DNA from: Halomonas binhaiensis
Lineage (GTDB): Bacteria > Pseudomonadota > Gammaproteobacteria > Pseudomonadales > Halomonadaceae
Assembly: GCF_008329985.2 (NCBI RefSeq)
Contig: NZ_CP038437.2
Location: forward strand, 1 to 64,000
DNA: 64,000 bases
Direction of reading: 5' to 3'
A program made the translations under genes and the position numbers. Below, in pieces: positions 9,340 to 17,022 of this stretch (positions are counted from its first letter, which is position 1; every line of letters begins with the position of its first letter). The notes beneath the pieces are model-generated. The model saw only the letters and a list, made by a program, of their open reading frames with translations, was not told where the DNA came from and made no database searches.

Positions 9340-10208
9340 TGTCAAAGTTTGTAATCGGAATTGGCTCCCAGAGAGCTGGATCAACGCTACTTCACCGTAT
9401 TCTGGATGAATGCACATCTGTCTACATGAATCCTGTCAAGGAACTACATTACTTTGATACTTTATATGGGGTTCGACATCAGAATGTTCTTACAGAGTTC
9501 TCTAGAGCACAGTTTGACCGAGACTTGAAAAAGATTGTTGATTCAGATGATTTTGGCTTCATAGACCAGAAATTTAAGAATCATTTACGTACCAATCATA
9601 TTCTAAGCACACGTCCAGTGACTCAGGTCGATTATCTCGATCTCTTTCGCCCCTGTTTGATGGGGAATCCTTTGTTGGGTGAAATCACTCCAGAGTATAT
9701 GATCCTTCCTGAGGAAGGCGTCAAGCATATGCGCAAGGTGGTGGGTGCAGACGCTAAAATTATTCTGCTGGCTCGAAATCCTGTCTCTCGGCTTATTTCT
9801 TCCTATAAACTTACTAAGGTTTATGGTGATAGAGCCACAGGTATAAAAAAGGACGAATTTAATGATGAGCTAATGACTATCGTTGAGGGTGAATCTAACT
9901 GGTTGTATTGTCAGGATGAGTTAAATGGGTACGAGGCTGCATTAAATAAGTATGAAAAGCACTTTAATGATGTGCTTTTTCTATATTATAAAGATCTGTT
10001 CACACATCCTGATAAGATTCATGTTGTACTACAGGATTTTCTTGAAATTGATGTGGATATTAATAGGTATAAAAAATTAATAAAGAGAAAGGTTAACAGT
10101 CTAGAAGATACTGTTAGAATAGATAATCATTTAAAGGACAAACTTGAAAAGCGATATTCAAATGAAATAGAGTTCATAAAAAAATATTTTAAAATTTCTG
10201 AAATATGA
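9339..10208 (+). CDS. Sulfotransferase family protein (first of three)
   Basis: Predicted PAPS-dependent carbohydrate sulfotransferase, 289 residues. The 5'-phosphosulfate-binding loop is at the extreme N-terminus (GIGSQRAGSTLLHR), and a 3'-phosphate-binding segment is seen at about residue 145 (ILLARNPVSRLISSY). The ATG overlaps the glycosyltransferase stop (TAATG), so the two are probably co-translated and act on the same glycan. The 3' half is very AT-rich. The acceptor position on the sugar cannot be told from sequence. Confidence 0.82.
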   Translation: MSKFVIGIGSQRAGSTLLHRILDECTSVYMNPVKELHYFDTLYGVRHQNVLTEFSRAQFDRDLKKIVDSDDFGFIDQKFKNHLRTNHILSTRPVTQVDYLDLFRPCLMGNPLLGEITPEYMILPEEGVKHMRKVVGADAKIILLARNPVSRLISSYKLTKVYGDRATGIKKDEFNDELMTIVEGESNWLYCQDELNGYEAALNKYEKHFNDVLFLYYKDLFTHPDKIHVVLQDFLEIDVDINRYKKLIKRKVNSLEDTVRIDNHLKDKLEKRYSNEIEFIKKYFKISEI

Positions 10209-10246
10209 TTATTATAAAATTTCTTGTGATACGTTAAATATTTATA

Positions 10247-11116
10247 ATGAGATTTTCTATGATTGATAATTTATTTCTTAGCGTCGGGGCAATGAAGGCC
10301 GGTACTACATGGTTGTACCACCAGCTTAGAGAACATCCAGATATATACTTCACGCCACAAAAAGAAATCCATTATTTTGCTAACAAAGCAGGAGTTGGTG
10401 GGCAACTAAACTATAGAAATCGTATATTAAAAATGCAAGATGAGATTAAGAGGAGAATTGATTGGTCTCCAAAAGCAATATCAGAGAATATATGTGATAT
10501 TTCATGGTATGTACAATATGCTAATGCGAAAGATATTGATAATAAATGGTATGAAAGTCTTTTTTCTATGAGAGAAAAAAAGAGTATGTTTTGTGCCGAC
10601 TTTTCTAATCTATATTGCCACATGGGAATAGATGGGTGGAAGTATGCTCATGAAGTTTCTAAGAACATAAAAGTCGTATATACTCTTAGAGATCCAGTAA
10701 GTAGGCTTTGGTCTCATTATAAATTTCATATGAAATGGATGAATAATGAAAACAATGAAATAAGTGTGGGTTATAAGTATTTTAAAAATCTTCTTGAGCG
10801 ACCTTCTTTTTGGGCAAATGCTGAATACGCAAAAAACTATAATTCATTATGTGAGTCTCTTTTGCCTGACAATGTAATGATACTTTATTTTGAAGATTTT
10901 CGTAATGACCCTATAAGTAATCTTAAAAAAGTTCAGGAATTTATTGGTGTAGATGAGCATATTCCAAAAAATGAAAATATTAACAGAAAAGTAAATAAGA
11001 CAAGAGAGATCTCTCTCCCTGAAGAATGGAAACATCATATGTTTGATAAGCTATATGATGAATGTGAAAGGATGAGAAAAATAGGAATTTGGCATCCTTC
11101 ATGGAGCCTGGATTAA
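10247..11116 (+). CDS. Sulfotransferase family protein (second of three)
   Basis: A 289-residue protein with a classical PAPS-binding loop (GAMKAGTTWLYHQL) followed by HPDIYFTPQKEIHYF and a 3'-phosphate-binding region (YTLRDPVSRLWSHY). These are hallmarks of bacterial Sulfotransfer_1 proteins. It is not a recent copy of the preceding gene; the two differ over most of their length, so a different acceptor site is likely. The region is the most AT-rich in the window. An in-frame ATG at 10259 would remove only four residues. Confidence 0.85.
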   Translation: MRFSMIDNLFLSVGAMKAGTTWLYHQLREHPDIYFTPQKEIHYFANKAGVGGQLNYRNRILKMQDEIKRRIDWSPKAISENICDISWYVQYANAKDIDNKWYESLFSMREKKSMFCADFSNLYCHMGIDGWKYAHEVSKNIKVVYTLRDPVSRLWSHYKFHMKWMNNENNEISVGYKYFKNLLERPSFWANAEYAKNYNSLCESLLPDNVMILYFEDFRNDPISNLKKVQEFIGVDEHIPKNENINRKVNKTREISLPEEWKHHMFDKLYDECERMRKIGIWHPSWSLD

Positions 11117-11680
11117 ACTCATTTAGACAGACTGTATTCTGGTTTACATATATTGCGACAACTGTTTAATCAATTTAAAAAATTAAAATTGTGCTGGGGT
11201 TATTTGTGTCTATATTTCTGTATAAATAGTATGTCGAGAGTTCTCGGCAGAGTGTTTATCACACTTGGTAATCGGATTTGGATGTCCGATATAAAACCAC
11301 TTCCACACATCAAATGCACCTCATGTAACCCGAAGCCGATCTTATTCACATCTCCGTAATGGGATCTTCGATCTTCGCAATTTTCTTATGACCGGCTCTC
11401 CGGTAAAGGCGTCTCAGCCGGGCTACATCCTGTCCGCAATCTTTCATTCTGGGGCACATAATTTCTGTCATTAGAAGGCCCACGAAGTCAAAATGGATGA
11501 CTTCACCGGTTTCAACAGCTCTGATGAAGTGCCAAGGTAGTGGAGGCAGTGCCCAAAACCACCGAATACGCTCAGCCGAAGTTGGTCAGTCAGTTGTTGA
11601 AGGAGATACTGTAGCGGTGTTCAATCAGTCTTTTCTGGGGGAAGTATTGGCTGCCCTCGGTATATCTTGAGTAGGTAGTA
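11117..11680. other. Gene-poor gap with possible decayed coding remnants
   Basis: The gap is 564 bp. The left part (to about 11345) is AT-rich, with only a weak 68-codon frame at 11153-11359. The right part is more GC-rich. It keeps a 79-codon minus-strand frame open at 11346-11585 without an early start codon (it includes WFWALPPLPWHF) and a plus-strand 48-residue frame at 11524-11670. These overlap, so at most one can be real. The area may be the residue of a lost gene or element at the right edge of the AT-rich block. No transposase could be recognised. Confidence 0.35.
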
Positions 11681-12646
11681 ATGTCCCCTCTGTTTTTTGT
11701 TCATATTCCCAAAACGGCAGGTACCAGCTTTCGCCTTGGTGCTGAAAGGCTTTTTGGCAAGGAGAAGGTCGTTTATGACTACGGTAAGGATTCTGATGCC
11801 ACTAGCCCAGTGACAAGGGATTTTTTATATGGCGAGACCGTCGATGCGTGGGGGTTCGCCAAGGCCTGTCATCGGCATTCTGTTGCCATGATGGCTGGGC
11901 ATGTCCCCATTGCGCGCTTTGTCTCGTTGGCTGGGGTAGGCAATAGCGTCACTTTTCTGCGTGATCCTCTTCAGCGTATTGCCTCGGACTACGCACACTT
12001 CGTACGTCACTATGGCTATCAGGGCACTTTCCGGGAGTTTTATTCCCTTCCCGTCATGCATAATCGGCAGAGCAGCTTCCTTACAGGTATGAATCTGGAA
12101 GCGGTGGGCATGGTGGGGATGACGGAATGCTATGCGGAAAGCCTGAAGCTGATCAACGCCCGTTATGACATCGAGATTCCCCAGCGGGAAGATAACCGTG
12201 GCAAGGTGCATCTAGGGGATGTTCACGATATCAGTGAAAAAGACAGGGTCGAGCTGACTCGTTTGAACCGTCGTGACATCGCGCTTTACAACAATGCCAG
12301 GCACCTGTTCGATCAACGCTTGTCGCTGTTTCATAAAGGGCAGCCCTATAGCCATGCATGTCTTATCGAAGTCAATTCAAGACAGGTCGCGGGATGGGCA
12401 TGGTGGGAAGGCGATGACGACAGCCCTGTCGAGGTGGAAGTCTGGATCAACAACCATCATGTGGGGAATGCCGTAGCAGTGGAGCACCGTCCTGGGCTGT
12501 GCCGGCTACGGGTACCGAGAGGTGGATACATCGGATTTTCCCGACCGGTTGATTTGAAACCGGGGGATCAGGTGCAATGCCGGATAGCCAAGACTGGACA
12601 GTGGTTCCCGACACAGCCACGCCAAGTACCTTCGCCAGGCAAGTAG
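11681..12646 (+). CDS. Sulfotransferase (family 2 type) with C-terminal beta-domain
   Basis: A 321-residue protein beginning with a PAPS loop (HIPKTAGTSFRLG) of the heparan-2-O-sulfotransferase-like type, then FLRDPLQRIASDY as the 3'-phosphate-binding segment. The last ~90 residues (about 228-315) form a separate Trp/Val/Gly-rich unit (GWAWWEGDD, then VEVEVWINNHHVG, then GYIGFSRPVDLKPGD). It looks like the small beta-sandwich found attached to some capsule glycosyltransferases. Composition is back to the GC-rich backbone. No ideal ribosome-binding site is visible. The same glycan as for the two preceding sulfotransferases is inferred. Confidence 0.8.
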   Translation: MSPLFFVHIPKTAGTSFRLGAERLFGKEKVVYDYGKDSDATSPVTRDFLYGETVDAWGFAKACHRHSVAMMAGHVPIARFVSLAGVGNSVTFLRDPLQRIASDYAHFVRHYGYQGTFREFYSLPVMHNRQSSFLTGMNLEAVGMVGMTECYAESLKLINARYDIEIPQREDNRGKVHLGDVHDISEKDRVELTRLNRRDIALYNNARHLFDQRLSLFHKGQPYSHACLIEVNSRQVAGWAWWEGDDDSPVEVEVWINNHHVGNAVAVEHRPGLCRLRVPRGGYIGFSRPVDLKPGDQVQCRIAKTGQWFPTQPRQVPSPGK

Positions 12647-12704
12647 CCTCTGGGGGATGGGTATGGCGTAGTTATATAGTGTGTAGTTATGGCGTAGCAA
12701 TGAA

Positions 12705-12729
12705 AGGCGGCTCTTTGAGTCGCCTTTTT
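12705..12729 (+). terminator. Rho-independent terminator after the polysaccharide locus
   Basis: A 9-bp stem (AGGCGGCTC / GAGTCGCCT with one G-T pair), a 3-base loop and a run of five T. It closes the third sulfotransferase gene. Confidence 0.75.
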
Positions 12730-12805
12730 GCTTTCTGGAGCTGGCTGTTTCCACATATGCCATACAGCGCCATAATGAAGGTTTTCTCCTTCGGGATGCT
12801 CTTTT

Positions 12806-13531
12806 ATGTCTGATTCTCCTCGCCGCGACAGATCGACGGGTCGCCCGGCGTCTTCTGGTCCACGCTCTTCGACCCATGCTTCACCAAAGGCCCATGTCGG
12901 TGAAGTTGCCGATCTGCGTGTGGTTCAGATCACAGACTTTGGGGCTTTTCTCGATTGGGGGCAGCCGCGGGATCTGCTGTTGCCGTTGAGTGAACAACGC
13001 CTCAAGCCTGCCGTGGGGCGCCGGGTGCTGGTGATGATCAGCAAGGATCACGAAGGGCGACCGGTAGCATCCCAGCGGCTGGAACGCTATCTCAGTGACT
13101 CCAGTGATGACCATCGCGTTGGTGATGAAGTGGTGCTGGTGATAGGCGAAGCCACGGATCTTGGTATCAAGGCGGTGGTGGATCATCGTTGCTGGGGCCT
13201 GCTCTATCACGATGACCTGACTCGGCCGGTGCGCCGCGGCCAGAAGCTCAAAGGCTACGTGAAGCGGGTGCGTGAAGACGGACGCCTGGACATTTCCCTG
13301 CTGCCACCTGGCGAAGCGCGTCTCGATGTTGTTGGCGATCAGGTCATGAAAGCCCTACGGGAAAGTGGTGGTTATCTGGGTTTGTCCGACAAGAGTCCTG
13401 CCCCAGAAATCAAGGCCCGCCTGGGTGTCAGCAAGAATGCCTACAAACAGGCCATTGGCCGCTTGTACAAGCGCCGCCTGATCGTGATTGAAGACCACGG
13501 TATCCGCCTTGCGCCTAAAGCGGCGGAGTAA
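12806..13531 (+). CDS. S1 RNA-binding domain protein, CvfB/YitL-like
   Basis: A 241-residue protein with S1-type RNA-binding repeats and a C-terminal winged-helix-like part (SKNAYKQAIGRLYKRRLI), the layout of the CvfB family (usually about 280 residues). An early S1 signature is VVQITDFGAFLDWG. The first ~30 residues are Ser/Arg/Pro-rich and probably disordered. The family is linked to post-transcriptional control of virulence or stress genes in other bacteria; no target is suggested here. It is monocistronic, after a terminator and 113 bp before gshB. Confidence 0.8.
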   Translation: MSDSPRRDRSTGRPASSGPRSSTHASPKAHVGEVADLRVVQITDFGAFLDWGQPRDLLLPLSEQRLKPAVGRRVLVMISKDHEGRPVASQRLERYLSDSSDDHRVGDEVVLVIGEATDLGIKAVVDHRCWGLLYHDDLTRPVRRGQKLKGYVKRVREDGRLDISLLPPGEARLDVVGDQVMKALRESGGYLGLSDKSPAPEIKARLGVSKNAYKQAIGRLYKRRLIVIEDHGIRLAPKAAE

Positions 13532-13644
13532 ACGACGGTATGTTCATGTGACGGCAGTATCCAGGGCTGTCTTGGTGGTGCTGCCTGCCTCGGGCATACT
13601 GCTGTCATCTATCTTATTGACCTTCTGACTGCGGAATTTACCCG

Positions 13645-14601
13645 ATGACAAATCGTCCCCTGCGTGTCGGCGTGGTGATGGACCCCATCGCCGAGCTGAC
13701 CTACAAGAAGGACTCCAGCCTCGCCATGCTCTGGGCAGCCCAGGATCGCGGCTGGCAACTGACTTACATGGAACAGGAAGACCTGTTCCTGAAGGATGGC
13801 CGAGCCTATGCGCGCCAGCGTCCACTGACGGTATATCGTGACCCGCAGCATTGGTTTGATCTGGGAGAAGAGGAAAGCCGGCCCCTGGCGGATCTGGATG
13901 TGATCCTGATGCGCAAGGACCCCCCGGTTGATGGTCATTTCCTCAACTGCGTGCATCTATTGGCCTTTGCCGAGCGTGAGGGTGTGTTGGTACTCAATCC
14001 GACCCGCGCATTGTTCGAGTGCAACGAAAAACTGTTTGCCCAGCAGTTCCCTCAGTGCTGTGCGCCTACGCTGGTTTCATGTCGTGATGCCGAGATTCGT
14101 GCCTTCCAGGCCGAACATGGCGATGTCATTCTCAAGCCTCTGGATGGCATGGGCGGTAGCGGTATCTTCCATATCGGCTCCGATGGCCGCAACCTGGGGG
14201 CCGTCATCGAAACGCTGACCGAGCGCGGCAAGCGCCAGATCATGGCGCAGCGTTATCTCCCGGAGATCAAACACGGTGATACTCGTATCCTGCTGGTAGA
14301 TGGCGAACCGGTGCCCTTTGGCCTGGCACGCATCCCCTCCGCTGGTGAAACGCGTGGCAACCTGGCTGCCGGTGGCACCGGTGTCAGCCGCGAACTCACA
14401 GATCGTGACTACTGGTTGATCGAGCAGGTGCAGCCGATGATTCGCGAGAAGGGCCTGATGTTCGTTGGCCTTGATGTCATCGGTGACTACATCACCGAGA
14501 TCAATGTCACCAGCCCGACCTGTGTGCGCGAAATCGATGACCAGCGTGGGACCGATATTGCAGGGGACTTGATGGACGCTATAGAGCGCCGCCTGACCTG
14601 A
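13645..14601 (+). CDS. gshB: Glutathione synthetase
   Basis: An ATP-grasp ligase joining gamma-glutamylcysteine and glycine to make glutathione. Seen are the ATP-binding segment LKPLDGMGGSGIFHI, the RYLPEIKHGDTRILL stretch, a Gly-rich loop (GNLAAGGTG) and the C-terminal metal-site region GDYITEINVTSPTC. The 318 residues match GshB. In many gamma-proteobacteria gshB precedes yqgE and yqgF/ruvX, exactly as here, which strengthens all three calls. Confidence 0.96.
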   Translation: MTNRPLRVGVVMDPIAELTYKKDSSLAMLWAAQDRGWQLTYMEQEDLFLKDGRAYARQRPLTVYRDPQHWFDLGEEESRPLADLDVILMRKDPPVDGHFLNCVHLLAFAEREGVLVLNPTRALFECNEKLFAQQFPQCCAPTLVSCRDAEIRAFQAEHGDVILKPLDGMGGSGIFHIGSDGRNLGAVIETLTERGKRQIMAQRYLPEIKHGDTRILLVDGEPVPFGLARIPSAGETRGNLAAGGTGVSRELTDRDYWLIEQVQPMIREKGLMFVGLDVIGDYITEINVTSPTCVREIDDQRGTDIAGDLMDAIERRLT

Positions 14602-14757
14602 ACCTGTACAGGCAATTCTGAGGCAACCTTACTGCGGTGGTACAATAGTACTATTACCGTGCTAGGGGTGAACCCACGGCCCGGATACGAAACAAGACGG
14701 CGTCCGAGGGTGCTGATGGAGACTGCCATCAGGCATGCTTGGCCGCCCAGGAGTCTT

Positions 14758-15315
14758 ATGGATAGTTTAAAAAACCATTTCCTGATGGCGATGCCTCATC
14801 TTGAGGACCCGAATTTTGCCGGGACCCTCAGCTACCTGTGTGACCATGATGCCAAGGGCACCATGGGCGTTATCGTCAATAAGCCGACTGACCTGACGCT
14901 TGAGGCTTTGTTCGAGCAGCTTGAGCTTGAGTCCGTAGATGGTCCGAACCGGCATGCACCGGTGTATTTTGGTGGGCCAGTACATAAGGATCGTGGCTTT
15001 ATCCTGCACAAGGGTAATGCCGAAGAGTGGGATTCCAGCATTCAGGTCACCGATGAGATTGCTCTGACGACCTCCATGGATATGCTTCAGGCCTTGGCCA
15101 AAGGGGAAGGTCCATGCGAATTCCTGGTCTGCCTGGGGTGTGCTGGCTGGGAGTCAGGACAGCTTGAACAGGAACTGATGGATAACGCCTGGCTGACCGT
15201 GGAAGGGCGACCTGAGGTACTGTTCGAGGTGCCGCCGGAACAACGCTTGCATACGGGAGCCGGCCTGCTGGGCGTGGACCTCAATCTGATGACCCGCGAA
15301 GCCGGGCACGGTTAA
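14758..15315 (+). CDS. algH: YqgE/AlgH family protein
   Basis: A 185-residue protein of the UPF0301/AlgH family (MAMPHLEDPNFAGTLSYL at the N-terminus, GVIVNKPT, YFGGPV, and a conserved CLGCAGWESGQLE near the C-terminus). The molecular role is unsettled; AlgH was named for a regulatory effect on alginate in Pseudomonas. The start at 14758 has a CAGGAG site; a longer frame from 14659 is atypical. A TACAAT and a 12-bp palindrome (AATAGTACTATT, 14644-14655) upstream may belong to its promoter. The stop overlaps the ruvX ATG by one base. Confidence 0.93.
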   Translation: MDSLKNHFLMAMPHLEDPNFAGTLSYLCDHDAKGTMGVIVNKPTDLTLEALFEQLELESVDGPNRHAPVYFGGPVHKDRGFILHKGNAEEWDSSIQVTDEIALTTSMDMLQALAKGEGPCEFLVCLGCAGWESGQLEQELMDNAWLTVEGRPEVLFEVPPEQRLHTGAGLLGVDLNLMTREAGHG

Positions 15316-15758
15316 TGGCCGAGTGTGGAAGCAGGCTGATCCTGGCCTTCGATTTTGGTACTCGGCGCATTGGTGTCTCGGTGGGCAATGAGCTGCTGCG
15401 CAGCGCCCGGGAGCTTACGCCCTTGCCGGCACGCGATGGCATTCCCAACTGGGAGACCATATCGGTATTGGTCGATGAATGGCAGCCGGACCTGTTCGTG
15501 GTTGGTCTACCGCTCAACATGGACGGTAGCGAAAGCACGATGAGCACCCGAGCACGCAAGTTCGGAAAGCGCCTGTATGGGCGCTATGGTAAGCCCTGCG
15601 AGATGTTCGATGAGCGAGGCACCACACGTGAAGCCAAGGCCATTGCCCGAGAGCAGGGGCATGGCGGCAACTACCGCAAGGAAAGTGTCGACGGCATTGC
15701 CGCCGTGCTGATTCTAGAAGGCTGGTTCGCACAGCAGGAAGGTTTGCCTGCGCGCTGA
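15315..15758 (+). CDS. ruvX: Putative pre-16S rRNA nuclease / Holliday junction resolvase-like (YqgF)
   Basis: A 147-residue RNase H-fold protein of the YqgF/RuvX family, which trims the 5' end of 16S rRNA precursor. The family signatures are DFGTRRIGVSVG near the N-terminus, VVGLPLNMDG in the middle, FDERGTT, and the C-terminal VDGIAAVLIL with the last acidic residue. Length is as usual. It overlaps algH by one base and is followed by a strong two-way terminator. Confidence 0.95.
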   Translation: MAECGSRLILAFDFGTRRIGVSVGNELLRSARELTPLPARDGIPNWETISVLVDEWQPDLFVVGLPLNMDGSESTMSTRARKFGKRLYGRYGKPCEMFDERGTTREAKAIAREQGHGGNYRKESVDGIAAVLILEGWFAQQEGLPAR

Positions 15759-15801
15759 GCAACGATGATGCAGTGTTCTGTAATGTCCCGGTAGTTCCTC
15801 A

Positions 15802-15839
15802 AACGACAATGCCCGAACCTTGGTTCGGGCATTGTCGTT
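15802..15839. terminator. Bidirectional terminator between ruvX and pyrB
   Basis: A near-perfect 17-18 bp inverted repeat (AACGACAATGCCCGAACC with its complement) and a very short loop, placed between two convergent genes. U-runs are weak, but the stem is long. Confidence 0.75.
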
Positions 15840-15861
15840 ATGAAGGTCGCCAAGAGGTGCG

Positions 15862-16887
15862 TTAGTACTTGGCGTCGTCTACACCAACTGTCTCGGGAAC
15901 AAACCACTTCACGTCGCGCAGGTCCTTCTCTATCTGATCTTCGACCTTGAGCAGGGTGGCGAAGATTGCCATGCGTACCGGAATGCCGTTGTCGGTCTGG
16001 CGGAAGATCGCCAGGCGTGGGTCACCGTTGAGATCGACATCGAGATCATTGGCATCCGGGCGACTGTCGCGGGGAAGGGGGTGCATGACAATGGTGGACT
16101 GGTTGCAGTGCTGGTCGAGGAAGGCCTTGTGTACGGTGTAGTCGCGCGACAGGTTGAAGCCTTCGCTCATTTCCGCAGTGAAGCGCTCCTTCTGGATGCG
16201 GGTGGTATAGACCACATCCACATCAGAGAAATCGTTATTGAGATTGGCGCAAACCTCCACATCGAGGCCTTGCTTGCTGACCCTGTCAATCAGATGCTGG
16301 GGCATTTCCAGTCCCGGAGGGGCCACCAGGGTGATACGCATGGGGGCATACAGGGACAGTAGCTTGATCAGAGAGTGAACGGTACGCCCGTACTTGAGGT
16401 CGCCGGTCATCAGCACATGGGCGCCCTTGAGAGCCTTTCCCTGACGGGCGAATTCCTTTTCGATGGTATAGAAGTCGAGCAATGCCTGGCTGGGGTGTTC
16501 ACCCGGGCCATCTCCGGCGTTGATCACCGGCACATGGGTGGCACTGGCAAACTCCGCCACAGAGCCCTGGTCCGGGTGGCGCATGACGATGGCATCACAG
16601 TAGCCGGCCATGACTCGGCTGGTGTCGTAGAGCGACTCACCCTTGGCCATGGATGAGAAGGTAAAGCCTGTGGTGTCGCATACACTGCCGCCAAGGCGTG
16701 AGAACGCGGTATGGAAGCTGACCCGGGTGCGAGTACTGGCTTCAAAGAACAGGTTGCCGAGCACAGCCCCCTCCAGTACCCGAGTGACCTTGCGACGTTG
16801 GGCGACAGGCTCCATCTTCGCAGCGACACGCATCAGGTGGTCGATGTCATCTCGGGACAGGGAGTCGATAGAAAGCAGGTGGGACAT
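15862..16887 (-). CDS. pyrB: Aspartate carbamoyltransferase catalytic chain
   Basis: Makes carbamoyl-aspartate in pyrimidine synthesis. The carbamoyl-phosphate loop (FFEASTRTRVSFH), the DGPGEHPSQALLD segment and the aspartate-site HPLPR are all present. With the ATG at 16887 it is 341 residues, longer than the E. coli chain (about 310), with ~25 extra C-terminal residues ending ETVGVDDAKY. A GTG directly before the ATG would add one residue. No pyrI regulatory chain or pyrC homolog is adjacent. Confidence 0.95.
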   Translation of the reverse strand: MSHLLSIDSLSRDDIDHLMRVAAKMEPVAQRRKVTRVLEGAVLGNLFFEASTRTRVSFHTAFSRLGGSVCDTTGFTFSSMAKGESLYDTSRVMAGYCDAIVMRHPDQGSVAEFASATHVPVINAGDGPGEHPSQALLDFYTIEKEFARQGKALKGAHVLMTGDLKYGRTVHSLIKLLSLYAPMRITLVAPPGLEMPQHLIDRVSKQGLDVEVCANLNNDFSDVDVVYTTRIQKERFTAEMSEGFNLSRDYTVHKAFLDQHCNQSTIVMHPLPRDSRPDANDLDVDLNGDPRLAIFRQTDNGIPVRMAIFATLLKVEDQIEKDLRDVKWFVPETVGVDDAKY

Positions 16888-17022
16888 CACGGCGGCCTCG
16901 ACAATGGGAACGGGCGCTAGTGTAACGCTGTGGCCGTCTCAGATCAGCCCTGGTGTGCGCGATACCCAAACTTGGTCATATCTATTCCGCATGAATCGCA
17001 TGATGGTTCTACACCTTGCGGG

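Noticed and set aside
11153..11359. A 68-codon plus-strand frame after the second sulfotransferase
   Set aside because: No ribosome-binding site, no recognisable motif and AT-rich random composition.
14641..14655. TACAAT with palindrome AATAGTACTATT as an algH operator
   Set aside because: The palindrome is perfect but only 12 bp, and no -35 match could be aligned; kept only as a note under the gene.
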